A stretch of 64,000 nucleotides of DNA from Arctopsyche grandis. Its lineage: Eukaryota > Arthropoda > Insecta > Trichoptera > Hydropsychidae. Positions 1 to 11,965 of this stretch are shown piece after piece. The stretch lies in assembly GCF_051622035.1 (NCBI RefSeq), contig NC_135355.1:6932001-6996000 (forward strand), in the 5' to 3' direction. The position numbers and the translations under genes were made by a program. Positions within the stretch are counted from its first letter, which is position 1. The number at the start of each line of letters is the position of its first letter. Under the pieces are notes generated by a model. That model saw only the letters and a program-made list of their open reading frames with translations. It did not search any database and was not told the origin of the DNA.

Positions 1-91
1 TTTCAACTAGATGCTATTACTATTTAACAAATAGTTGAAAAAATAAGAATTTTCGAGTTGAGACGTACCCACATCGATACGGGAGGGTTAA

Positions 92-310
92 AGGTTTGTT
101 CATACCTATCCAGCACGACCCGAATCCTGCAAGTATCCTGCAAGTACGGATAGTATTCTTTGGCACATTATATGGACGTATTCATACTCCATCCGCGCAT
201 GCGCATTGACGCATTCATGCGCGTCCATATATAATGTACTAAAGAATACTGTCCGTATTTGCAGAATACTTGCAGGATTCGGGTCGTGCTAGATAGGTAT
301 GAACAGATCT
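92..310. mobile_element. Palindromic MITE, TTAA-flanked (family A, copy 1)
   Basis: The two halves are inverted repeats of each other: the left arm begins near TGTTCATACCTATCCAGCAC and the right arm is its complement, ending in GGTATGAACA. TTAA lies directly outside both ends (88-91 and 311-314), the target duplication used by piggyBac-type elements. A second copy with the same layout lies at 43886-44086. There is no reading frame inside, so it must be mobilised in trans, if at all. That the mobiliser was a piggyBac transposase is inferred from TTAA only. Confidence 0.8.
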
Positions 311-471
311 TTAATTAGTAAAAAAAAGGAGAACATGTTCTCTTAAAAAGATACCTGTTGGCAGCCCTAGCCATTCGTCAAAAATAAAACTCATCATTTA
401 ACATTAACACTGACCATTTATGTTTAAATTCAGACCATTTATTCTGACTAATATTAAAATATTAGTTTAGT

Positions 472-780
472 GGTGAGGTGAGGTGAGGTGAGGTGGGGTG
501 GCGAGCAGTAGTCGTCAGTCGCTGTCGTCGGCGTCTGGCGCAGTTCGGCGAGGCGGCGCGGTTCGGAGCGGCTGTGAGCCGTTTAGCTCTTCGGCGATTT
601 GCCGGCCGCTGGCCATCGTTCCAAGCAGACTCCTCGACTGTGGACACCTTCCCAGGGCTGACTCCTCACTGACGATCACGATCACGGGACACCTCCCACC
701 TCCCACCTCCCACTAGGCAACTGGCAACCGGAAGCCGACTCCCCGACTCCCCGACTCGCCGACTCGCCGCCATCGCAGAG
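472..780 (+). promoter_or_regulatory. GC-rich promoter / non-coding first exon of the PWWP gene
   Basis: This patch is GC- and CpG-rich in otherwise AT-rich sequence. It opens with a (GGTGA)n run at 472-499 and ends in a strong splice donor, GCAGAG|GTGAGAC, at 780/781. The first coding exon downstream is preceded by an acceptor (TTGTTTCAG ending about 4597), so a leader exon spliced from here to about 4598 is the simplest reading. The intron would then hold the piggyBac at 1977-4410. The transcription start cannot be placed from sequence alone. Confidence 0.5.
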
Positions 781-1338
781 GTGAGACATCACTCGACTAC
801 GAAACATCGGAGACCTGTCATCCTTCATCCTTCATCCTTCATCCGTCATCCATCATCTGTCTCCCATTTCCCGTCTCCGTCGCCATTCGTCAACACCACC
901 AACACCACCAACACCGACACCAACACCACCATCCGTCAACTCTTATCAGCCCTCTCTGGCGTCTTCGGCCTTTCCCCGCGACCCTTTCGCCCTTTCACAT
1001 AACCTCAAAATCGTCACCTGACACTCGAACAGCTCGAACCTCACCTGTCAAATGTCTCCTACGTTCCATACGTTCCACTATTCATTTTTGACAACGTCGA
1101 CTCTATCCATTATCCCCTCTTTCTCGTGGCGAATGACTAAATAAAATATGTGATTGTGCAAAAAAGATCCAATCCACGTCGACTGCAGTTGTGATTCCCT
1201 CAAGTCGTGCATATGCCGAGCCGTTGGCATCTCTTGTGCAGTTTGGATTCGTGTTGTAACACTTGATCTGCATACTGTAACTTCTTTGTTGTGATGTCAA
1301 CTTTTTAAAGCTGTTGAACATTTTCACAAGTTATCGTT

Positions 1339-1560
1339 ATGATGTTTTGTGATCGTGCGAAATTCGAAATCAGTATCGATCACTGATCATGTTTGCATCA
1401 TCTAGAAATATGTGCTCGTGTGTATTTTGGAGATTTTTTTGAACATCGTTAGTCCTATCGAGCTGAAACTTGGTATCCATTACTGAAATACTTATCGATA
1501 TGACATCATTTTTTATCTCACCTTATATGGGTCATCTTTGTTTTTTAAATTTTTGTATTC
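1339..1560 (+). repeat. Dispersed repeat (family E, copy 1)
   Basis: This stretch, including GATGTTTTGTGATCGTGCG and later GAGCTGAAACTTGGTATCC, recurs in diverged form on the minus strand at about 31500-31815. Its start also resembles about 20456-20515 on the plus strand. No reading frame or clear termini are visible, so the class is unknown. It lies in the presumed first intron of the PWWP gene. Confidence 0.5.
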
Positions 1561-1976
1561 AATTATCTCCTAAATCGCTCAACTAATCGGAATGAAACTT
1601 TTTTACATGTAATATATACGATAAATTAGTATTAATAATAGTTTTACCTGAAACGTAAGTATTACTTTTAACTGTAGAGAATCGAAGTTTTTTATGTTTT
1701 TCTCAAAAGTATTTTCAGTGTATTGAACTGAAACTTCATATCTAGGAGTTTTGCTTAACACCAAGTAAAATATAAAATTCAATGAAAATCTGTCAACCGT
1801 TAGTGGCAATTTACTATTGTTCGATTTTTTTCTCGGAATATTAAAAACAAATATTATGATTATGATCATCACTGTGCTAAGTTGAACTTTATCACTCCAA
1901 TTTAAAATGTCTCGATTGCTTTGTTATTATATTTAAAAAATAATTATAATTGTACAATTGCAATATTTTACCTTAA

Positions 1977-4410
1977 CACTTTGTGATCGGGTAGGTCGCG
2001 CGGCCGCCTGAAAGGCGAAAGCGGGCATGTTTTCGCGATATTGCGGTTTACTCTCAATACTCGCTAAAATCCGTATAACTCTCGAAGTTCTCATTGTATT
2101 TAAATAAAATTTTTGATTTGTACTCACCAGTATCTGCAGATTATATTTATGAACACCACAACACAAAAAAGTTTTATTTTCACTTGTAAATACGTATTGT
2201 TTTATAGTTTTAAAGTTTTAATTAAAAAATGGCTTATAACATAAATAATAGTTCTATACAATGTTTAAAAATGATAATTAATAGTTTACGCGTGTATGAT
2301 ATCTATCAAAGCAGGTACCTTTATGAAGTGGAACGTTACAGAACTCGCAAAAGTATCGGGTTTCACTGCGTTTCTTTTGTGCGGTACACACACGACATAG
2401 TCGAGTTGGATATTTTTTTGTGCCGCTTGTCATTATGGGCCGTAATTTATGACTTCGTAAATCCATAGATAATCTTAGGGGATGGTCCTTTGTCGGTGCA
2501 CGCTTCATTGGTACTGGTGCTGGTGCAGGTGCATTGTCTGCAAGTGGCATTGGTGTATTACTAGTACTACAATGTGCTACTGGATCGATGGTATCATTTA
2601 TGATTTGTTGGTTTATCCAACTCCGTGCTACAGCTAACAAAAACAATTTGTATTTAATTTTTTTTGAGTTCATGGTATTGTAAACTCTATATGAATTGAA
2701 GAGAGCACAATTCATTAGGTACATGACCGTTCTCTTTGTCCATTTCGTCGTTTTACGTAATATGGAAAAGTATGATAAATATTGGTCTGCACGATCCACC
2801 CCCTTCATGTATTTGTTGTATTCTGTAATGCAATTTGGTTTCATTATCTTTTCTCCAGTTTTTATATTTATTTTTTTCGTTACGGCAAATTGAGCAGAAT
2901 GAATGGTGGAAATCATTCTTACGTCCTTTTTGGACTTCCACACTTGAAGAAGAATATCCTTTTTTCTACGGAAAGTCATTTCATTCTTTTTTAGTTTTAC
3001 GACCCGTAAATCTGCTGGAAGACCTCTATTGACTCTAATTGTTCCACAAATTCGAATTTTTTTAGTCAGCAGGAATATACTCACATTGACACTATTATAA
3101 AAATTGTCCATGTAAACATGATGCCATAAGTTCAAATGCGGAGTAAGCACCGATGTTATCGTATTTATTAGTGATTTTCCAGTAGCTGAATAAATTTCAA
3201 AATTGCTGATATATCCGCTGACAGCTTCGCAAACCATTCGAACTAAAATGCCGTATTTTGTTAGTTTTCCGGCATTATACACACGAAAAGCCAGTCTGCC
3301 TCTCCACGGTATCATGGCTTCGTCTAGAGACAGTTCTTGTGTCGGCTTATACACAGTATTAAATTTTTCAATAAAATAGTCGATTATGGGTTGAACTTTG
3401 ACTAATCTTCCAGAAGTTGCATTTATTTCCTCGTTATTTGAAAAATGCCACGCTCTCCATATTTGGCGAAATCTGTCTCTAGACATAACGGTTGCAAAGA
3501 ACGGGGTCTCCAGCATCGGATCTTTTATCCAATAATCATCCCTTTTTTCTTTTTTTATATGGCCCATTAGCAAAATTAGGCCTAAAAACTTTTTTAGTTC
3601 CAACAACGTAACATCTTTCCACTTCAGAGATTTTTTTAAATCTTTAAATTTGTCGATGTTTTGACGATGGTACCTGTTCGATTCGTTCACCATAAATAAT
3701 AAAATATCATCCCCAATGAACAATTTTGTAACGTCACTAACATTTTCACTATCATTGGGGAAGATTTTGATTCCAGTGCTGCCCAAAAATGTTTCTAACA
3801 CTGGCACGGTATCACGGTGTGACCACGACATGTTTTCAAAATCACTTTCATCATCCGATTCCGAATCACTTGAAACATGCCGCAATAAACGAGGTCTTTT
3901 AGGACAAAAACTTTCTGATGATGAATCGCTATCACAATCTTCAATATCACTTTCACCGTTTATTGAATTATTATCGGCAAATATTTCATCCTGATCATCA
4001 GCTCGAGAAGCCATTTTTACGGATTAAAAATTTAAATTCACGAAAGCGACCAAAAGAACCGAAAAGGTCAGCGTTTCACGGTAAACTACATCTGGATTTA
4101 ATTTTGGGGTGAAATAGGAAGAAACAAGGGAAAGATTGAAAAAAATGGGTGTGACAAATTTGAAACACATGTTACGAGTTTAAATGGTTCCACGAGAAAA
4201 AATATATAGAACAGGTTCCGATTTTATCATTTGTATATGAAGTATGTATCCAGCTAAAGAGATGTCGTTGATTAAAAATATTTTAAGTACACGAGTTTCC
4301 TCGTAACCCGAAGTCCAAGAGCAGACTACGTGAACACGAGAATTCTCGCGACCCGCCATCAAGCGCTGGGTACTCAAACACGAGAATTCTCGTGACCCGA
4401 TCACAAAGTG
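1977..4410 (-). mobile_element. Complete piggyBac-like transposon
   Basis: The element is bounded by a 16-bp perfect terminal inverted repeat, CACTTTGTGATCGGGT at 1977-1992 and its complement at 4395-4410, each flanked by the TTAA target duplication (1973-1976 and 4411-4414). It holds one intact transposase gene on the minus strand. Near the right end, three copies of a palindromic motif of the type ACACGAG-n5-CTCG followed by ACCCG occur at about 4290, 4333 and 4378. These resemble the subterminal repeats that many piggyBac elements need for transposase binding. Intact ends, frame and duplication argue for a recent insertion. It sits in the presumed leader intron of the PWWP gene, in antisense orientation. 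Confidence 0.95.
2278..4014 (-). CDS. piggyBac-type transposase, intact
   Basis: This 578-residue open frame matches the DDE_Tnp_1_7 family in length and layout (about 590 residues is usual). An acidic Ser/Asp-rich N-terminus (1-60) precedes the catalytic core. The expected acidic triad is visible: D231 in LSLDEAMIPWRGR, D303 in HVYMDNFYNS and D407 in YMKGVDRADQY. The C-terminus (about 540-578) is a Cys/His-rich finger with paired CxxC motifs, used in this family to bind the terminal repeats. There is no internal stop, frameshift or intron. The start chosen is the ATG at 4014, which gives the full N-terminus. The protein may be active; this cannot be shown from sequence alone. Confidence 0.95.
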   Translation of the reverse strand: MASRADDQDEIFADNNSINGESDIEDCDSDSSSESFCPKRPRLLRHVSSDSESDDESDFENMSWSHRDTVPVLETFLGSTGIKIFPNDSENVSDVTKLFIGDDILLFMVNESNRYHRQNIDKFKDLKKSLKWKDVTLLELKKFLGLILLMGHIKKEKRDDYWIKDPMLETPFFATVMSRDRFRQIWRAWHFSNNEEINATSGRLVKVQPIIDYFIEKFNTVYKPTQELSLDEAMIPWRGRLAFRVYNAGKLTKYGILVRMVCEAVSGYISNFEIYSATGKSLINTITSVLTPHLNLWHHVYMDNFYNSVNVSIFLLTKKIRICGTIRVNRGLPADLRVVKLKKNEMTFRRKKDILLQVWKSKKDVRMISTIHSAQFAVTKKINIKTGEKIMKPNCITEYNKYMKGVDRADQYLSYFSILRKTTKWTKRTVMYLMNCALFNSYRVYNTMNSKKIKYKLFLLAVARSWINQQIINDTIDPVAHCSTSNTPMPLADNAPAPAPVPMKRAPTKDHPLRLSMDLRSHKLRPIMTSGTKKYPTRLCRVCTAQKKRSETRYFCEFCNVPLHKGTCFDRYHTRVNY

Positions 4411-4614
4411 TTAAATAAACCTTGTAATAAATATAGGAATCGTTATGTTTTCGAAATGAAATATAATTTTTAAATATGATTGCATCTATCGGTCCATTGT
4501 TTACATTTGGAAATAGTTATCCCATAAGTCTTTAGCTTGTGGTTAATTTCATCATTAAAAATGTCACGATGTCTTGATTTGTATGTTTTGTTTCAGATAT
4601 GAAATAATAAAGTT

Positions 4615-7600
4615 ATGTGTGAACAAACAGAAGTGACGTATTTGGACGGAGATGTGGTTTGGGTCAAGTTGGGCAATTGTTGGTGGCCTGGCGAAGTTTG
4701 GGGTTTTGACAGATTGCCGCCTGGTTTACTCAAATCGTTCCGGAAACTTCCCATAGCTGTAGTGAAGTTTTTTCAAGAAGAAGCGTTGTACGTATTTCAA
4801 TAAAATTAATAATGTATATATTCAATCATGTATGTAATTTTTTAATGAAAATAAATAATTCCTTTTAGTGAATATGTGAAAAATTTAAATCTTATCTATA
4901 AATATAATTGCGCCCGTAAACATGAGTTCATCAAAAAAGGATTGGGTAAGTTTTATTTCTACTGATTGTGCAATTGATTAAATGAAATTAAATAATGTAC
5001 CGTTTTATTTTTAGACCTATTCAGGTCCAAACACACTCATATGGATAAATTTCCTGAAGATGTGTGTACAGCCGAACGTCGAACCGACGGAAACCCTGAT
5101 ATCATTACTGATGATGAATTTTTACCGAAAAAGAAAGAAAGCTATGCTAACATATTTGGAACGCCGAGTGATTCTTCTAGTCCATTAAAAAAAATGCATG
5201 GCAAAAGAGGTAGACCTCCATGTAAGTATAATTGATCAGTAAACATGTACATATAATATATATTTATCATATAGGCCTTTACAATAATTTGATTTATTTT
5301 TTCTAGCCTCTAAATGGACTAAAAAATTCAACACTGGAGCATCTACATCTTTGAGTGACACACCCAAAGTGAATCGTCAAAGATTTGTCAAAGTAAGTTC
5401 TCCTTTGACTTCAGAATACTCAATGAAATGCTAGTCATTTGCATTAGACGTAATGAATAAATCTTTTTGTTTCTAGAATTCTGATTACAAGGCGCGCATT
5501 CTAGTTCAACCGAATAATTCAAATGTAAATGAGAAATCTAATCAATTTGAGACTTCCAATGACTCGTCAAACGTATCTATGGAATTGGGATTGGACGAGG
5601 AGAGTCCAAAGAAGTTACCGCAGAGAGAATACACTTCCCCAGCACAACCAAATAGCGTAATTCACACTTGTCCCACGTGCAATTTCACTTCGACTCGATT
5701 AAATGTTATAATATTGCATAACAAGTCACACAGCGCTAGTTCTGCTACCTATTACACACCTGTAAAAAAGCCCAAAGCGAGGTCACCTTTGCTGAAGGAA
5801 AAATCTAAGAGCGAAAACTTGCCATCTGTCTGTGTCGATGAAAACAATGATTTTTCTAATCGAAGGAAAAGAAGTGCTAAAGTTGAACATAGTCCGGTGC
5901 GATCGAAGATACCCCACGATGATTCCCCGTCAAGCGGACGCTTATCGGCAAATTCTAAATTAAAATCAAAAGAAAAAACCATATGCCCCCCGAAAAAGAA
6001 ACTGAAAGTAAAAGAAAAAGAATCTAAAAAGCCAAAAACGGATGTTGAAATTAAAAATTCACTCTTAGCTGACTGGAGTGAAGATAGCAATGACGAATCT
6101 ATGGATATATTGGCCTCTCTTAAATTGACGGAAAATCAGAATACATCCACCATTTCAGTAGACAAAAGTGTAGAACAAGATGCTAGCAATTTATCTGATG
6201 AAAAGTCACCTGTAAAGGTTGATAGAAATAGTATTGATAAGTCTGAGAGTGGTCCAATTAAACCGGTTAAAAGTGATGAAACACCCAAAACTGAAAAACG
6301 AGAACAGGCGTCGTGTTTCGATTTTGAAGAGGATGAAGACTTGCAAATTGAGAGGCTCGATCGGAAAATTCCTAGACTTTCAATCAAATCGGACGAGTCG
6401 AAAAAATCTTTAGAATCGATCATATCTGATTCGGGAAATGATACTGCTCTTAAAAGTATTTCCGGAGATACAGTTCCTTCGGAGAGTGATAACCTGGATT
6501 TGGATTCAGAAGTAAACAACCTATTAAAAGAAACTGTATTGCCAGATCTCCCGTCGTTACCGACCAATTCAAATTTTCAGAAAAGCAAGGTTGTCAAGGT
6601 TCCAGATAAAGAAAAAGATAGTGATTCACAGTATGTTTTTAAAACGAAAACATTTTTTAGAAGTAGGCACTCTAGGAGTCAAGATGCAATCGAAAAATAC
6701 GTCGCAGACAATACAAGTACTGACAAACCACCTACTTATATGGAAGAAGCTATAGATCCTGAAAAGTCCAATGATGTAAATCTAGAGTCGTCTACCAAAA
6801 ATCAATATGATGTGACTGTCGATGATGTTACTATTCCCGAATTGACGGATCCAATCAAAGTGACAAAATATACTCCCAAGTTAGAGTTTAAGAAAATGAA
6901 AGCTCTCAATAAACATAAGCTATCGTCGCAAGATAACAATTTAAAAAGTCCCCAAATAGAAGCAACCGAGAGCTTTGACAATTTTTGCGATAATTTGAAT
7001 GCAAAAGCCATTACTATTGATGAAAATATAAGTATATCGAAAGAAAAAGATGATAAATCTCCAAAGAGTGAATCAAAAGATACTGAATCAAATTCTTGCG
7101 ACAGTCCAGTTACTAAAAATACTGTCGAAATTACACCAACTGAATCTGATGTCCAAATTGCAGAAGCTCTTATCAATCTCCCTTGTTCAAATGTAAATTC
7201 AGCTGATGAAAAATCAACTGAAATTGTAATTCCATCTTTGAGCGCTGAAACAGAAATGAAGTGTGATGAAAATATCACCTCCACAATAGACAAATCTAGT
7301 GAAGTTGAACCACCAAAGGATATAGATATGCAACTTGAGCGTCAGGAATTGAAAAGCCCAACTAAACCCGACGCCGTTTCATCTTCGGATCCTTCCACCG
7401 AATCCCCCAAATTATTTCAAATATTAGAAGAATCAAATAATCCGATGGGTACACTTACACCGTCGAAAGTTGTAAAATCTCAAGGGAAAGAGAAAATTTT
7501 AAATTTTGACGTCGACTCATCTACGCCCAGAACAACGGAGACCCAGAAAATTATGATTAGAAGAAAAGCGAATTTAAATTCGAACAGTTTTGGAAGTAAT

Positions 7601-10600
7601 GAATTTAGTGATTCCTCACAAGAATTAATCTTGTCTAGCAAACCGAAATGGAGCGAGGATGGCGTCCAAACTTTTACCATTGAAGGTGCGAGTGGGGCTA
7701 ATTCAGATAAGTTGGATCCTAAGCTCAAACAGGTCATTCAAAAATCGCCCAAACACCATACAACGGCATCTACTGATATTGTATCTCATTCAAACGAAAA
7801 GCAATTGAATATCGGTAGTGCCGTTGAATCCACCGATTCGTTTGTAATTAAAGAAACTAACCATTCTTTAAGTACAATTGAAGTTCTGAAATCGGAATCC
7901 ATAACAACCGTTGAAAAGGCTTCAGAAAGGTTATCGCCGATGATGAAAAGTATCGACTCGTCTCCAATGAAAATGATCATTGAGTCTTCTCCCACAAGGA
8001 AGGCTATTGAATCACCCTTGAAAAGACCTAAAATCATATTAAAATCCGTGGTCGAAAAGTCAGCCAGTCCTAATATTTTATCCAGATCTGTCAAAGCCAA
8101 AACGATGAAGCATTTGCTGTTGATAGACAAGAGTAAAAATGAAAAGCATATGCTGAACTCACAACCAGATAATAGCACTCAAAATTTCCAATTCGTAGAC
8201 GATTTTATGAAGCAAAACATATCACCACAGGCACAAACCCAAAAGATTATTATTAGTTCTGGAAAATTACCCGGAGGAAAGAAGACTCAAAAGATTGTGT
8301 TGAACGCTCTACCCAAAGGACAGCTTTCGAAGTCTGAAATCGGAAAACCGGAGTCGTTCTCTCCCCAAAGCACCAATATAAAGCACAAAACTAGCAGTAT
8401 GAAAAGCAACCAACCGAAAATCGATATAGAATCGCCAGCTGGAAATGCTTATATGATACTCACAAATTCGCAAGGAGTTCAGTCAAAAATTGTCCTGACC
8501 CCAGAACACCAAAAACTCTTATTTCCAAAAACAAAAATCACAAGCTCAACCACAATTGTAACATCTACTATTAATTCGCACAAAGCCTCCGCTGTGTCTA
8601 CACCGACTGGTAAAATCAAGGAACCCTCGAGCAATTTGGCCAATAACGAGCCTCAACATTATACGCAATCGGTCAATGTTGTACCGAAACAAAAAGGTAC
8701 AATATTAAATTCTAAAGGTCAAATAGTCATGTCTGGAAACAGTAGCAAGCGGACCATCCTTACGACGATGCCCGGACAAGCTATACTCACATCCAAAGGT
8801 CAAATAATCGCACCGCAATCCAGCATCATTACGTCGTCTGCCAAGCTAACGACTAATTTGAACAAGGCAACAACATTAATAACGTCCAATAGTCAAACGG
8901 TGCACTCGACGAAAGTGGTCCAATCACAAAAGATGTCCAATCGAGGAGAAATTCATCCGTCTCTGAATAAGGATAAAACGTCTGGTGCGTCGGCGAAGGC
9001 TTCTAAAGTCACCAGTCAGTCTACAACTTACATGCAGGGGCAGATAAAAGATCCTGCTCTGTTGCTAGCGCAAAAATCTGGCTCGAATGTCATGCGTTTA
9101 ACGGCAGCGCAGTTTGAGCATTTGACCAAGACGGGTCAGTTGATACAAAAGTCTCCTATGCAGAAAAATTCCAATTCACAAAATAAAGTGCCTTCTGGAA
9201 AAGTGCAAAATCAACGATATATTTTGCAGAGGTTTGTCGGCGGCAAGCCGCCGACTGAAGTTTTTGATAGTAAGTTAGATGTAAAACGTACAGATGTAGA
9301 GTTTGCGAGCGGTAAACATAAAATGGAGGCAACAAAACCCTCCACAGACGTTCCCCCTTTAGCTCCTATTCATTCTGAGAATGTTTCGGGTGTGCACACG
9401 AAACAGAAGTTCATCATTTCGGCAAACGAAGCCGAGAAGTTATTCGATCTGGTCGATAATAAAGCGTTTGACTCGGACGATTCAAACATGTTTGAAAATC
9501 TTGATAAATTAATACCCGCCACTATCATTCCAACGCGCAAACGAGATACGGCAACTAGTGACGTAGCTCGAATAGATAGAAAACCTCAAATTCAATCCAA
9601 GGTGGAGGTCACCAAAGAAGTTGTTTCTGTTAAACCCAAAGAAGCTGAAAGTCTCAGTGCTGTAGTTGAAGATAGTCAAGTGTTGTCCGAAAACTCACTA
9701 AGTGACTCTCAGAATCTGTTAGCAATACCGGGGGAAAACTTTGGTGGACCACCTAATTCCTTCTTTTTGTGTGTAGAAGAGAACGGCACTTTAACGCCTG
9801 TCAATAATCAACCGTTAGTTTTAGAAAATAATCAACTAGTACCAATGGCAATCACTTCTCCGTTAGAAGCAGACCCGGCCCTAATAGCTTCCACATCCGA
9901 GTTGCCTAATGTTTTAAAAGAGGCTCCGGTTATGGAATCGTCGCAAGTTTTAGAATTGCCGGTGGAGCAAGCTCAACGAAGTATTTTACTCAATACTGGA
10001 GATCAACAGCTATTGATCGATCATCAGACGTTTTTGAGTTTGCTCGCTGGCGATGGACAGCAATTGGTCACGGCTGATGGGCAAAATCTAGTGTTGCAAG
10101 GCGGGACCCAACAGTTACTGTCTGCTTTAGCCGGCAGTCCTGAGTTTGCAAATTTGCTCACAAGCGGCCAACAAATATTGCTGAACGCAACTGGAGACGC
10201 TCAACAGGACGGAACTCCCGGCGAACAGCAAATTATCATCACAGCTGGAGCTGAAGGCCTCAACTTTCCGTCGGACGTACAGCCGAATGTGAATCAAGAT
10301 ATTTTAGCGGCGGCACTGGCGAGCACCGATGTGTTCCAACCGGAATCCCTCATACACGAAACCATGAATATTTCGACGGGCGCTGAAAGTATTATGATGG
10401 AGATTGATTCGTTGAGTCCCAAGATTCAAAATGTTGCAAATCCCACGGTTCACAGCAACGTCTTCGAGACGAGCTCCACCCTCAACCAGCCGATTATGTC
10501 TCCGTTGGAACATCCAACTAAAAAGAGAGTAGATGAGAATTCTACTGGCGCTGGATTGTTGGCGATGGCTAACAATCCGAAAATTATACCAAAAAATTTA

Positions 10601-11965
10601 GAAGATAGTTTAGCCGTTATCGGAGTGGCCACTACCAATGTCCCCACCTCGCTAGAATTGCCAATCACCGTGACAAATCCAAGAATTGCCGCTAAGACGA
10701 CGAGTCCACTCAGCCTTTCTTGTAGTACTGTGTATCAATCGGGGTTGTTGAATAGCTCTATAGTGTCGCCTGGAATGAGTATTTTTGAATCGGAACCACC
10801 TCCAAATACGATTGCCTTGACTGAAATCACAACTATGGATTATCAAGATAGTCTGGTGGAGGAAAAGATTCAAGTCGTCGAAGATATACCACAGCCTGAA
10901 CAAAACGAGAAGGAATTGGAGAAATCTTTCGACGATAAAGTGTCGCTTAGTACAAATGACGAAGACGAGGAATCCTGTAAAAAGTCAGATCCAGACAAAG
11001 AGCATGATGCTGAAATCGATTCCGATCAATCTAAACAGCCGGTTGGTGCATCTTCGATGCCTTGTCTTGACGAATCGACTTCTGAAAGCTATTCCGAAGA
11101 ACCAAGTAATCAAATCGAAACTAAAACATACTCACCTATATCTATGCCTATTTTAACAGATGACACAAGCGAACGAATGCCCATTGACACGGCTGATGTT
11201 TCTTTAAAAGAACACCAGGATGTTTCCGAGTGTTCCAAAGATTTAGATGAGAATACTTCGAAATCTATAGAAGGCGAAGAACTAGTTGCCGAATTGGTCC
11301 AAGAAGAAGTACCCAATGAAGATTTATCTAATGGGAGCAATGTAAGTATAGAAAAAGACATTAACTTAACGAATACAGAAGTCATCAAAAACGAAGATCT
11401 CCAAGAGGCTAACAGCGAAATATGCATCCAAGCGTTGAACTCATGCGACAAAGAAACATCAGATACTAACAATGTAGCCGATGAACCCATGTCGCCGCAC
11501 ATCGACCCTGAAGCTGAAGAGATATGTGCGGAGACGCCTCCAGATTTCACTCAAAACAATTCGCCGATGCGCTACGACGACCACGATATCGAGGAAGAGT
11601 CGATGATACCGAACGTAGCCGAGGAGAATAGTATACCGGACCATGTACAAGAGGACTCAACCGTTTCTCTGACGTCGGATATTGTCGCCGTGCCTGATTC
11701 CACGTCGTCCAGCCTGGATACCACATTCGAGCCGCCTACGAGCTTAGTTGTTTTTTCAGAGTCTTCTTCCGACGATTCTAACGAAATTCCGATACAGCCA
11801 ACGATATCCGTATCTCATCACATGGTGCAAAACTTTTCATCGCTGCTGAACAGTGCAGACGACAAATTGGACGATTGTAGTGATAGAGAGACTAAACTGT
11901 GTGAGAACTATGATAACCACGAAGAGACGGCTACTGTCGATTGCGAGATGGAAGGTGAAAGATAG
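4615..11965 (+). CDS. Giant PWWP / AT-hook / C2H2 nuclear protein
   Basis: Five coding exons join in frame: 4615-4787, 4869-4945, 5015-5221, 5307-5392 and 5477-11965, all GT-AG, giving 2,343 residues. Residues about 8-80 form a PWWP domain with core CWWPGEVW, a fold that reads methylated histone tails. KRGRPP near 148-153 is an AT-hook for minor-groove DNA. One C2H2 finger (CPTC...HNKSH, C-x2-C-x12-H-x3-H) lies at about 246-266. Residues about 270-1650 are Ser/Lys/Asp-rich and low complexity, with many SP pairs. A Gln/Leu/Gly-rich block (about 1690-1776, with GQQ and GDQQ repeats) and an acidic tail (about 1970-2343) look like activation-type regions. The combination suggests a chromatin-bound regulator. 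I do not recognise a named orthologue. The last exon alone is 6.5 kb. The polyadenylation signal AATAAA is at 12267-12272. Confidence 0.88.

Noticed and set aside
7786-8178. Long minus-strand frames inside the 6.5-kb PWWP exon
   Set aside because: Antisense shadows of a Ser/Lys/Asp-rich coding sequence; no start context, splice sites or family resemblance.
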